Source: Allantophomopsis cytisporea (taxonomy: Eukaryota > Ascomycota > Leotiomycetes > Phacidiales > Phacidiaceae). Taken from it: DNA of 64,000 nt. Positions 37,281 through 49,269 of this stretch are shown in pieces. Under the pieces are notes generated by a model that was given only the letters and a program-made list of their open reading frames with translations, searched no databases and was not told the DNA's origin. Location of the stretch: NCBI GenBank assembly GCA_024752435.1, contig CP103032.1, positions 496,001 through 560,000 on the forward strand, written 5' to 3'. The position numbers were made by a program, and so were the translations under genes. Each line of letters opens with the position of its first letter. The stretch's first letter is position 1.

Positions 37281-38576
37281 TACAAATCGGGCACTTGTAC
37301 GTGACCAATCCTAAGTTTATTGAAGTCCTTCTCCACGCCTTCCTCAATATGCGGGACTGGGCCTATAGGTGTAATAGCCTTGGGATTAACATCATAATGA
37401 GATTTCGTGTACTAAGACGTATACCAGTCAGAGAGGGAACTTAAATGATACACGCAGCATGAAAAGAGCAGGTGAGACTTACATTCTCCTTAATATGCTT
37501 GAAATCCGTCGTTTCCCTGAAAGCTGGTATGTTCCAATACAGGTTCTTCAACCAATTGTGGATGACCGGATAGTCATGCCGAATCAAGACTGAGATCTTA
37601 AAGTGCTGATTATAGACGGGATCAAGACGAATGAGCGTAGGGAACGCGCGAAGATCAACTTCCGTCAGGACATTACCCAAAATATACGGGCCGCCGTTTT
37701 TAGCTATCAATTTCTCGAGCTTGTTGAGCGCCTCGATCACAATCACGACTTTCTCATCGTACGTCTGCTGATCCGGTGCAAAGCCAGCCATGTAGACGCC
37801 CACATTAAGCTCCTTCTGCATCCACGCCGAGATCTCATCGATCTCCCGACGCCGATCCTCAGGATAGAAGTTCACGCTCTTGTACTCGTCGGACAGCAAC
37901 GGGTCAAAAGCAGTCTGCAGGAAGTGCATGATCTCATGACTTTCGTTGTTGACTATGGTATTAGTCTTCGTGTCCCACAGCACCGGCACGCTGTACCGGC
38001 CCTTGTAATCCTTGTCGGCTCTGAAGTAGACCTCGTGCAAGTACTTGCTTCCGAACAGCTTGTCGACGGTGGAGCGCGGGTACTCGTCGTCGCTCTCTGG
38101 GAATACCCATCCCGGCCAGCCTTTCTCGTCGCCCTTTGGGTAGGGCTTGACGATGGAAATTGGGATTATGGATGTGAGGCCTTTGAGATGCCGGACTAGG
38201 TTTGCGCGGTGTGCGAATGGGCAGAATAGACCTGATTTCTTGTTAAGCAGTCTCTTGGGTATATCTTCATGGGGATTTTACCAATGTAGAGGTGGTAGCG
38301 TCCAGCTTCTGGTTTGAATGGTCCATCGGGTGAAACTACTGAATGCCAGCCTTCCCCAGTGCCATTTAGATGTTCAACTACCGTGGTCATTTTGTATGTT
38401 GTATTTCCCGTGGCTTCCGTGGACAAGAGGCGTAGATTTCTATGCCAATATGGTGTTTGGGGAGAGGGGATTGGAGATGGAATACAGATATATGTAGATA
38501 TGAGTCCACAATTACGTGATATACTGTTCGAATAGAGTAGTCCTCGCGAATATGGCAGCGATAGCTTTTTGAACAT
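37281..38576 (-). CDS. ECM4: Ecm4/Xi-class glutathione transferase (glutathionyl-hydroquinone reductase type)
   Basis: Three exons: 38576-38282, 38231-37483 and 37411 onward. Introns are 49 and 71 nt. The first junction gives GRYHLYIGLFCPFAHRANL, with the catalytic Cys of the CPFAHR motif. The C-terminal helical domain follows (NNESHEIMHFLQTAFD, GGPYILGNVLTEVDLRAF, IRLDPVYNQHF, NWLKNLYWN, TDFKHIKEN-YTKSH). Xi-class enzymes reduce glutathionyl-hydroquinones and act in thiol redox control. Two starts are possible. The ATG at 38576 adds 62 residues like a mitochondrial presequence (no acidic residue in the first 50, RNLRLLSTEA near its end). The ATG at 38390 gives the usual cytosolic length. After GPVPHIEEGVEKDF one base seems missing; the end at 37281 assumes that the expected frame ends there. 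Confidence 0.72.
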
Positions 38577-38887
38577 GGAATCTTATCCTGTGAATATATC
38601 TGTCGTGTCACATGGAACAGCTGCTCGTGATTGTGAATTACTGATCGGTGGTAAGTCGTCATTCACGATTACTAAGCAGATATCTGCTGATGTTGACCAC
38701 GATATGCACATTTCCTAAATTCATATTTGACATACATAATTCTCTACCATAAGTTCACACAAAGACAAGGGAGCTCATAATACACATTGTATGTTTGTTT
38801 TGGTATTCACGAAGAGATAACTAGACGCTGTTTTCTGTCAAATCATCAATTAGTGCTCACTATCCACTGTCGAGAAGGAGACCTTAT

Positions 38888-40897
38888 TCATGGTAATGTT
38901 TCCTTATTCAAGACCTCAGTTACCCCCTCACCTCCATGGATTATAACCTCGGACTTCTTGATAGAATATTTAACTGGGTTCTTTGCATTGAAAATTTCAG
39001 TCATTTCTTCAAGCTAGAAAACGAATTAGCATATACGGTGACAGGCCAAATAGAGCAACTTACTGTTCGGCCTTTGGTTTCAACAAAGAAAAACTTGGAT
39101 ATGATCAGTAAGCTCTTCATAAGATGTGAATCAGAACACTTACATAAATAAACACAGCTGTGAAAAGATCCCAGAAGATGAAGCTGGATATGTTAGTCGT
39201 GCTATAGCAAACATGAAGAGAATACTTACAGATAGTAATACTTCCAACCAGCACCGCTGAATGCAATACCTGTCACAAAGGTATTATAAAAAGAAGCAAT
39301 GTTTCCCCACAAAGTATATAAAGCCATCCCTTTTGATCTCGACTCAAATCGCAGCACCTCAACAGCATACAATCCTTGTAAGGGTGTAATGCCTGCCGCA
39401 AAAACAAAACTGAAGATGAAGATCATTGCAATCTCAGCATTAGCTTGGGCACTGCTTTTGGCAGCGAGGGTTCCGTCGGCGAGGTGGGTGATGTTCGTCG
39501 CATTGAGTGGTAAAACAATGGCAAAAAGTACGACCATCATGGAAGTAGACACGATAAGCTGTGGTCTTCTGCCCCATTTATCTGTAAAAGCTGCTCCAAG
39601 TAATGCTCCGATGAATGAGAGAACAGATTGCATCCCTTGCAGCAAGAGTTGAAGATGATTGTCCTCGATCCCAGCCCCTGAAAGCATCTGCGGGTAATAA
39701 TAACTAACAGCCCCATTTCCAAATCCCTGGCCAAATATAGAAATTGCAACGGTAAGCATTGTTCTGTAGCGGACTTCGCGGCTGTTGAATAATTCTCTGA
39801 AATCCCACCATCTCTTGTCAGCTCCTACAACACTAATCTCTTCCAGCATTTCGCGAAACTCAAGTTGGACAAGGGGACTTTCACGATTTCCTTCACCATG
39901 GTATTTTGCAAGAATCGCGAGTGCTTCATCATGACAGTCATTTGCCATAAGCCATCTTGGTGACTGTATCTGTAAGAACATATCCAACAACAGATTAAGG
40001 CTTATTACTCACTTCTGGTAGGAATAAACATCCAACAAATACAATTCCAGAGAACGTCATCTGTAACCACAAAGGAATTCGCCATGCCATTGTGCCATCG
40101 ATGTAGCTCGTAGCCCAAGGAACTACGACGTTGTCAGTAGCTGTGGACAAGAGCCAGCAAATGCCTTACTGAAAGTCCCTGGAATAGCCCCAACGAAGTA
40201 GAACGTCGTATAAACTCCTGTCATTGCACCACGAAAAGCCGGATGTGCCATTTCACTGACATATGGCAAAGCAGCAGATGGACCCAGAGCTGCACCAACT
40301 CCCAGCAGGAATCTTCCAATCATAAATGCGGCAAGATTCTGACTTGATGCTTGAACAATGGTGCCTATGATTATCACTCCAGCTCCAAACATCATGCCAT
40401 ACCTTCTTCCCTTCCAATCGGACGCGGGGCCTGCGATACCAGCTCCTACAAGATTGCCAATGGTGAATCTGTGGAGCTTCAGTATATTCACACCTCAAAT
40501 ACCCGCCTAAGAAGCTTACATAGCATAGACAATACCAGTACTAGGTGTTCCAGTGGCGATCGGGAAGTTGAAATAAGTACGATACTGGGGATATGAATTT
40601 ATTGACGACATAACACTTCCATCATATCCATTGACAGCTGCGTTGAGTGTAGCGATGAAGAGACAACCATAGAGCTAGAACAATATCAGCAAATATCTCG
40701 AAATTTATACAACATTGTTTTGTTCATACCTGGAACATCCGCCAAGTCCATAGACTTGGTTTCTGCTTCGCCATAGCATCTGCAAGAGCGACATTTTTCA
40801 CGGCTTTGACCTCAATTGTCTTGGAATCCACAGTTGTTGCTGATACGATAGGTAATTCGCTCGGTGCGAATTTCTCCTCCTTTGATCCTTCTGCCAT
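38888..40897 (-). pseudogene. MFS sugar transporter with a +1 frameshift in exon 4
   Basis: Eight exons: 40897-40730, 40674-40520, 40468-40170, 40123-40013, 39963-39230, 39183-39144, 39093-39064, 39013-38888; about 553 residues if the frame is kept. All seven introns have GT-AG ends and phases match except inside exon 4. There the frame encoding GTMAWR and the frame encoding IPLWLQMTF, both clearly family sequence, are offset by one extra base near 40078-40082 (at GGAATTCC). Family marks are DWKGRRYG, GRFLLGVGAALGPSAA, PESPRWL, DKWGRRPQ and VETKGRTLEEM, all typical of 12-helix MFS sugar porters. It is closest in style to lactose/oligosaccharide permeases (LAC12-like). It borders the mannosidase genes, so import of released mannose or manno-oligosaccharide is plausible. 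The extra base is either a true inactivation or a sequencing error. Confidence 0.75.
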
Positions 40898-41763
40898 GAT
40901 TGAGTAGTTTTACGTACTCTCAATTACCTATCCAGAATTTCAGTGAAGATGAGAACAGCGGGAAGACAACAAGAATACTGATTCTCACGGTATTTGATCA
41001 ACGTGAACGGGCCCATGTTATTCATAGTTTTTCAAAAGATATCGATAACATTGCATGTTGGTTCATTATCTTGTGCACACTAATCATCGAAGGGTTCTGT
41101 ATTCCCAGGAACCCCGCAAGCATCAACCGACGATCTGCAAGCACGCATTGGACCCGGATAACACAGCGATAACAAATACCCTGGATCATGCAACGTTACT
41201 GCGTAAGCATCAGCATATCTGTTCTGTGATTCAGCGACATCTGCAAATGGCATTTTGGCGCGGTTGGACTAGAATCAGAATTTGGAAGGATACCGATAAT
41301 GATAACGTATATGTAGCTATTCGGCATCGTTCTTCGGTCGGCGCTGTGTGCGGCAACTTGAGATAAGAAACTGAGCTGTACCTGTTTTCAAGATATGCCA
41401 TCTAGTAGGATGTAGAACTATCATAGTAGTAGTTCATAGCTTTATGATACATTGATCTTTAAGTGTATTATTCATGTCATTACAACCTATTTGGAATTTG
41501 AGGATTCTAAAACCCTGAAAGCTTGCAATGCAAACTGTCAGGATTTCATTGCTTCTTTCGACTTCCTTTGTAAACTTCGAGAAGATTCTTCAGACTGAAA
41601 TTGAAAAAATACTACCCGCTTTCAGAAAATTATTTTAATATGGAAAGATCGAGAGGTTGTTCATTCTATTGGGAAAGTCACGGTAGAAATTGTGTAGATT
41701 ATGCACGCAGCTATGCCTAAGGCTATGTAAACCCAAGAGAGTTTGTGCGTTAGAAAATCAGTC
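40898..41763. other. Intergenic, upstream of the MFS gene and downstream of GH92
   Basis: It holds the promoter of the MFS transporter (near 40900-41300) and the 3' flank of the GH92 gene. The frames at 40900-41366 show no family features. Confidence 0.5.
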
Positions 41764-44583
41764 TTAACTGCTCGTACTCAAAGACGGGGGCAAGTCTTCA
41801 TCACTCGTGCCCCATGTAGTACTCTCATTGCTCCCCAAAATTAACTCTAGCGTCCCACCTTCAAGGAAGAAGCTGTGGTCAATCCAATTCTTCGTATAAG
41901 CTACCCCATCAAGTGTCGCGTTCTGAATATAAATATTCTCGTAACTTGGATCAAAGTTGACATTCCTGACAGTGGCGATATTTCCTGTAACTCCACTCTT
42001 GATACTTACCTCTTCGAAGTAGGGTGGGTTGATCAGGTAAACATCCTGCCCGCTGATGGGCCAAAGGCCTAACATAGCAAGGGTAGTGAAGCTTCCCATG
42101 GCGCCTGAATCATCATTACCAGCTATACCGTTGAGGGAGGCGTTGAACTGCGAAGGAATGTAATAATGACTGAAATAGCTAGACAGTCCCGGACGACCTG
42201 CATAGTGAAACTGGAATACTGGCAAGAAGGCTTGCTCATCTCCGATGTAAAGGAGCCCACTTGTGTGCCTATATGAAGACTATTAATCAAGAAACTGTAA
42301 CAAAGTTGTGAGGGACAGTCTTACAAAAATGAGAGTCGTTCTACGAAGGTTGAAGGGCCTCCAAGAGTTGTGATAAGTGTTGCCATATCTTGTGGCACGA
42401 AGAACGTATACATCTAAAAGAGTCAGCAACCCACACCTATAGCATCAATTATTCTTTCTACGTACCCAAGATGATCCTTCATAAGTCTCATGACCGGTCG
42501 GGTTGAGGTAGCAGGAAGTGAAGTTGAGTAGGGGTGAGCAGAGGATAGGGTCTTGATAACCCCACGTCTCGTTCAGATACTTCGGCATAAGGAATCCGAC
42601 GAAGCCTGTATCTGTTCCATTTATTGCCGAAGTTTGATCAGCTTTAAACATATTCTTCCAGTTCTCAGCTCGCCCTAGATACTTCTCTTCGTCTGCCGTG
42701 TTTCCTAGGCCACTTGCGATCTCTGCAATGCAAAAGTCATCATAAGCATACTCCACAGTCCTTGAGATGCTGCGAGTGAAAGGTCCATTGCCATCTGTTG
42801 ATTATTCTGGTTAGCGATATCCCAAGTAGATGAAAGAGAAGCTACTAACGCGGATCATCATCATCTGTTGGAATATAGCCAAGATTTTTCCAACTCGTGA
42901 GACCTCCGCGACCCTCGACACTCCAGTTAAGAGGCTCGTCTTCAGCATCACTGACTACAGCCTCATAAGCTATCGCCCAGTCGACACCATCAGTAATGTT
43001 TTTCAAATAGGAATCAGCGAGAACAATATCCGCATTGCTTCCACCTTGTGTAAAACCTGCAATTCTCAATCAGATTAGTTGCATAGATACAGGTGAATAA
43101 ATGTTACCTTTACAAAGCGACATCCTACAATCCGGTAGCTTTCCTTCAAAACGATATATATCGATCAAACTTCGAACCATGAGAGTTTGACTATGTGGAT
43201 CAAGTATAGTCAGTAGAGGATGAATAGAACGGAAGCTATCCCATATGCAATAATAAGAATCATAGTCTACAGTTGTTCAGCGTCATTCATACTAACGTTC
43301 GGCTCTTGAACACTTACATGGCTCGGTGCTGTTCCAAAGAGGATTTTCACCTGTCATGTCTTGAGGCGAAATCATGCTGCGATATGCTCCACTCCAAAAT
43401 ACAGTCTGCAATTCGTCACTAGCACCTCCTGGCTCAATAGAAATGACGGATAGTTTTTCCCGCCAGGCAGACTCTGCAGAAGCTTTAACGGCATCAAAAT
43501 CGAAATCTGGAATTTCCCTTTCTGCATTGGCACATGCTTGAACTGAAGAAACGAAACTGATACCAACTCGTGCCAGAATCTGGTTGTCAGCGTTTGTGGG
43601 CGCTAGGAATTGGACATAGGCACCAGCAGGAAGAGGTGGACTATTGATACCATCTGAAACGGTTTGAATAGTTTTGACAGATGTTGCTGCCCGATTATTC
43701 CTGAAAACTCCAGTATTACGGATGGGTGCACCCTTAAAATCCGTACAGAAGTACGCCTGATAAGTCCCTATTCCAAAGGAGGGTACGAAGGTGCCATTTC
43801 CTTGAATTCGTCCAGTTAAGTTGTCTACGGATATGGCGCCCAAAGTACGAGTGTCTGGGAGATCAGTCAAATCCGCAAGAATCACAGGACTGAGAGGGAA
43901 AGAATCGTTGCCACTCGTTGAATTTGAGAACGGAAATGTAAACCGGTAGATGGAAGAACGATTAGATGTAGTCATCTCGGCTCGAATAGAAGTATTTAAC
44001 GTAATAGCGAAATAACCTGGGGTGGCTTCAACAGTTCCGTTGACCCGCTTTCTGGCTCGATTGACTTTTGTGAAGTCACAATTGTTGATATCATCTCCAA
44101 GACAGCCAGAATGAGGAAATATTGGGAAATTTCCAAGTGAGGCGCTCTAACAACTATCAGTTGGATTCGGTCTACACCTAAGTAATTGGAGCATACTCCT
44201 CCTGTCCCTGAATCGTGCAGATGAGAGAAGCCTGTGATCTCACTATCATCAGAAGCGAAACCTCCTTGCTCTTCATTTGGATTGTTGGTATCAGCAACTG
44301 ACAAACATTAGAATCCGCTGAGCATTCGCTTAGATCAATTGCAAACCTGATTTTGCAAGTCCAAACGGGAGATTGGCTCCAGCGAAAACGTGACCTGGCA
44401 TGAGTTTCAGCATGAAGCATTTATAGTGACATCATGTATATAGTTACCTCCATTGATCGTTCCAATCAGAGGATCCACATATTGAAAGACATCAAAATCG
44501 GCTCGACGAGATTTGTAGCTCTTCGAAAAAGCTGACGAAGCAGCAGAGGAAGCCAACAGAAGATATATGGCTTTGGACAACAT
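41764..44583 (-). CDS. GH92 alpha-mannosidase, secreted
   Basis: Nine exons: 44583-44448, 44394-44347, 44297-44197, 44146-43318, 43266-43108, 43056-42850, 42794-42466, 42413-42325, 42268-41764; about 800 residues with continuous frame. Residues 1-20 are a signal peptide. The N-terminal beta domain begins VFQYVDPLIGTINGGHVFAG, followed by SHLHDSGTGGSASLGNFP and CDFTKVNRARKRVNGTVEA. The (alpha/alpha)6 domain shows SYYCIWDSFRSIHP, RSLIDIYRFEGKLPDCRMS, FTQGGSNADIV, RSISRTVEYAYDDFCIA and AGNDDSGAMGSF; the last carries the acidic catalytic-site residues of the family. GH92 enzymes are calcium-dependent inverting exo-alpha-1,2- (also 1,3-, 1,4-, 1,6-) mannosidases. Many N-x-S/T sites are present. 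It is divergent from the GH3 gene, with which it may share a promoter. Confidence 0.9.
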
Positions 44584-45474
44584 AATGAAAACTCTTATGC
44601 TTGATTTGGCGAGTGCTCAGGCTTCAACTGAAGCTGGCGATGTAAAACATAGAAATAAGTACAGATGAAATTCGAACAATACTTAGTCATTAGCCACGAG
44701 ATTACATACTCGTATACTTCCTTTAGGCACTGAAAATCGAGGACTTGTTTGATGGCAAACAGAGTATGCGAAATACTAGAAAGTTTAGCCGGATACTTGG
44801 GTCATTCGAGAGGGGTATGCATATGTCGGTGTTCATTACTAGTTCCAACCCCACCGCCTACAGCTGATCGCTCCAGTGTGGGCTCACCGAGAACTCATGA
44901 TCTTGCGACAATGCACTTGCTCTGCCATGGGACATAATTCATCATACCCATCGTGTGACAAAATCGATGTAAAAGACTTGCAGCACTGATGACAATTAAT
45001 TGACGGTGGAAAAGTTCGGCAGTTAAAATCTCGGTTTCTAGGAAGACTCGGGCGATTGATGATCCATGATCCACACGCAGGGGATGACGAGCATACGGAT
45101 TATCTAAATAATGCTGGTTCGTTCCTGCATCTTTATGGTATCACTCTTATCAGACGAAACTTCTATCGAAGAGTAGCCAGAGACCGACCAAAACTACATT
45201 CGACTAAGTAACGTCGCATTTTTTCTTTAGGGTAGATATTGCAAAGATCCATAATTGGTGCTACCCACCAGCAAAATGAACAAGAGAAGGCCGGAGCTCG
45301 AGATATGTTTTGGCAGCCAATTGGTCCCGTCAGATGCAGCTTGACGACCATTGTAGCTTTAGATAACATTTTGAATCCATAGCTTTTGCTGGGCTCAGTA
45401 ATTACGGCGAGTACATCTTCCCACTGTGATCCAAGGTTTGATATGTCTTTTTCATCACTTTCAAATCTTTCAAG
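44584..45474. promoter_or_regulatory. Divergent promoter region between GH92 and GH3 genes
   Basis: An 891-bp spacer between two divergently transcribed hydrolase genes. One match to the CreA/Mig1 consensus (complement of SYGGRG) is seen at 44849-44854 (CCCCAC). No other operator can be named with confidence. The short frames inside have no family features. Shared regulation of the two genes is an inference from the arrangement. Confidence 0.45.
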
Positions 45475-48400
45475 ATGCGATTTCTACCATCATTAATGTT
45501 GAGCGTTGCGGCATTCCCAGTCTGCTATGTGCCACGGGTAGGGTGTCTTGTTACAAATACAACTATTAGCAAAAATGAGTTTATTGACAAGCTGATACTT
45601 GACATGACCGTATCTGAGCTGGGTGAGTGCCTATTTTTTGAACCTCTATATCAATAGCGAAAATTGACGAGACCTTGATAACCATTATCAGCCCTTCAAC
45701 TGCATATGATGTTCGCTGATAATATCATTGGGCCACAATCCGACAATTCTCTCTATGACTTCGCCATGCAGATTGATCCAACAGCTAATTTTGGGGTGAT
45801 ACACGATTTCTACCCAACAAACAAATCTCAGTACAATGACTTGCAGAAGCTTAGCATTGACAAGTCGCGGCTTGGTATACCATTCATGCAGTTCGGTGAA
45901 TGTGTGCATGGTGTTGGATCATACAAGGGAAGTATATTTCCACAATCATTGGCTATGTCGGCATCTTTTGATACAGACCTTGTACACAAGGTTGGGAGAG
46001 CCATTGGTTCGGAAGCCCGGTCGATCGGTATACATGCATGTCTCTCTCCAGTGCTTGACCTGGCTCTTGAGCCGCGGTGGGGCAGAACACAAGAAGCATG
46101 GGGGGAGGATATGCTCCTTACTTCTATGATGGGCGTTGCAATGGCGTCGGGATTGTCCAAAAATGGATCGTGGTCAGATTCAGATGCTGTCGCGCCGGTG
46201 ATGAAGCACTTTGCAGGTTATGGGTCACCTCAGGGTGGAATAAATGGTGCACCATCCATGGTACTTGGTACTCGTCAGGTTATTATGAATATGCTCCGAC
46301 CATTCAAAGCCGTCATAGATCTTGGTGGAGTGAGAGGAACCATGATGGCCTATTCCGAATTTGACTCTATTCCCAGCCACGTTAATCCTATGTTTTACAC
46401 AGCTCTCGAAGAATGGGGATTTGAAGGCTTCGGTATGTAATCCTACTCAACATGAATACGTCGGCTGATACTATTTCATAGTGACAGCAGATGATGCTGG
46501 AATGAGCATGCTGCAACAACGATATTTGGTCTCTGATTCTCCGGCAGGCACCATTGCACAATGGCTTAATGCAGGCGGGATGATCCAGTATTACGATTAT
46601 CCGATTTCAACTTTTGTGAACTCAATAATCGATCTGATTCAAAACGATACCGTTAAGTTATCAAAACTTCAAAACCACGTACGGAAAGTCTTAGAGGTCA
46701 AATATGATCTTGGATTATTTGAAGATCCATATATCTCTGACGCACTTGACTCAACTGAACTAACATCCACACATGTAGCGTTGACATTAGATACTGCACA
46801 GAAGAGTATCGTCTTACTTGAAAATAAGAATAATACGCTTCCAATAAAGCCAATTGAACAAGGAATATCCAAGATAGCCTTGATTGGTCCTTTTGGCGAC
46901 ACGATGAATTATGGCGACTACTCAGGGACCTTTGGTTCCAACCCTACGACATATTCCAGCACTATTCGCCAGGCCATGATTCAGCATCTAGCACAAAACG
47001 CATCTTCTGTGACGCTTGTATCGAGTTTCGGTGCCAACACATGGGAATACAATGCACAATATAACATTCCAAGTTATCTACTAAAAGTAAACGGAACCGC
47101 AGGTGGTCTCATGGCAACCTATTTCGCAGACACAAATTTCACAGTCGCAGCTTTTACACAACGAGAAGTCCCAAACAGAGACTGGGGACTTTACCCCCCA
47201 AATGGGTTGCCATCCAACAATTTCAGTGCCATCTGGGAAGGAGAACTTTCGTGCCCGGTTGACAATGTTGTTAATGGATACATAGGGGTTGCTGTATATG
47301 CAAACACAACCTCAAAACTATACATAGATGGGCAGCTCATCCAAGTGTCAGAGGCAACGACAGCTGGAAATATTCTTTCGAACATCCCAGGATACGCATA
47401 TACTACTGCTAATGCCACCGCTCCACCTCCTGGGTCTGCACCTTTTACCTTCACACCGAACGCTACATATCACATTAAGATCGAATATCAAGCTTGGAAC
47501 TACAACCAAAAGTATGAGAACGCAAACTCAATAAATGCTCAAATTCAGTTTTTCTGGAATCTTGTCGATCGCCACGAGCCAATACAGAAAGCCACAGATC
47601 TAGCAGCAGATGCAGATATCATTGTCTTGACGGTTGGAGCAAACTGGAACAGTGATGGAGAAGGGGGTGATAGAGCCAACTTGGATCTTTCAGTCAATCA
47701 GACGGAACTTGCAGATGCGATATTCGCACTTGGAAAACCTGTTGTTATGGTGCTCCAAGGCGGACGACCTTTCGCAATTCACGAATATTATGCTCGGAGC
47801 GCTGCAGTTCTTGACACCTTTTTTCCGGGCCAAAGTGGAGGACAAGCAATTTCTGATGTTCTATTTGGTATTTTCAATCCTGGAGGCAGATTGCCAATTA
47901 CAATCCCCTCCGATATTGGGACTTTGCCTGTGTTCTACAAGTGAGTAGCACAAGTTGTGTTTGGGTTATGGCTGACTTTTGTAATAGCTATAAAGATACT
48001 GCAAGAGCGAACGTTTACTTGGATGAAACACCGTGGCCATCTGTGAGTTTTGTATGTTGGGTGCCCAAGTGTCGACTAACAACATCAGTATTCCTTCGGC
48101 TATGGATTATCATATACAACCTTTGAGACATCCTCTTTCGGAGCCACCTCTTCCACTGGCAACAAAACATTCACGAGCAATTCAAGCATCCAATTCTCTA
48201 TCACTCTCACCAACAATGGTACAACGGCAGGATCCTACGTCCCACAAGTCTATCTCCTGAATCGAGTCTCGGCAATCACGCAACCTCTCAAGCAATTAAT
48301 GGCGTTCAAAAGGGTTTACCTCGAGGCTGGGGAGACCTCCCACGTTGTGATGGCTTTGGAGGTTGATAGATTTCTTCCCATATTGGACAGGAAGTGGGAT

Positions 48401-48496
48401 TGGACACTAGAGAAAGGCGACTACACTTTTGCGTTGCTTGAGAATGCTGGTCACGATGTGGATACAGGTGTCAATGTTACCTTGAGTTGTGTTTGA
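45475..48496 (+). CDS. GH3 beta-glycosidase with PA14 and fibronectin III-like domains, secreted
   Basis: Five exons: 45475-45622, 45692-46432, 46482-47940, 47988-48042, 48089-48496; about 936 residues, phases all match. Residues 1-24 are a likely signal peptide. The TIM-barrel domain has RLGIPFMQFGECVHGV, LSPVLDLALEPRWGRTQEAWGED, MKHFAGYG and GFVTADDAGM; Asp300 in the last aligns with the nucleophile of the GH3 SDW motif. The sandwich domain follows, interrupted by a PA14 insertion (about residues 500-650, beginning LMATYFADTNFT). It resumes with VGANWNSDGEGGDRANL and ends with a fibronectin III-like domain (YSFGYGLSYTTF to the C-terminus). Family activities include beta-glucosidase, xylosidase and related exo-enzymes. 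The Lys-His-Phe-x-Gly motif is of glucosidase type rather than the KHFPG of N-acetylglucosaminidases. The true substrate in this mannosidase neighbourhood is open. Confidence 0.88.
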
Positions 48497-49269
48497 GAAG
48501 ATGATGTACACAAAACAGAGTTTGCTGCGTGTGTAATCTTATACAATGAAGCTTCCGATCTCGATTTTATGACAATCAATCTAACAGTATTAATTATTCT
48601 AATGCGTAGCACGTGATATGGCTTCATGGAGCACAGCATGAAGTCGTAGCGATCTAATAGTTCCGCAGAGAAGCCTCGTATTACTTTATTAGCAAATCAA
48701 ACTATCATTTAGCCAAAACTTCCATAACTTTTGACTGTCATTCAAGACTTCGTCCTTCTCTCCATTACTCCAAGGATATATGTAACGATCGCGAAGACCT
48801 GCCCAAGACCGCAGATCTCCGCACTTACCTCCGTCAAATGACGGTCCGAAGCTTAATCCCTGCCCGTCACCCCGCAGTGTGTGTAGTGTGTACGATGCAC
48901 AGCCAAGGATGTATCTCTTGCCCCTCATCCCCACATCTCGCAACGTTACTATTATACTATCTCCAGCACAAAGAGTACAAAGCATCTAAATTAGTTGGCG
49001 ATGCTCTGATGACCCACTATTGAACACTTGTGCTCGGTCACCGGCTTGAGAGAGGCACGGGGCCGGTGTTAGTTTGGTAGCACACACAAATGAAACCCAT
49101 GCAATGGTTTGTGGTACAGAACTATTGTTTGCAGGTTGAGATTGACCAAGATACCACTCTCGCTATGAATCTCTTTTGAGCCTTCTCGTAGGTCTGCCTC
49201 TTTCATAAAACCTCTTTCCTGTTGTTCATCGCGCTTTGATGAACATCGTAGTCTCGTCAACTTTTCAAA
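48497..49269. other. Intergenic, GH3 to GH125
   Basis: 3' flank of GH3 and promoter of GH125. The frames at 48689-48985 and 48838-49023 have no features of real genes. Confidence 0.5.
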
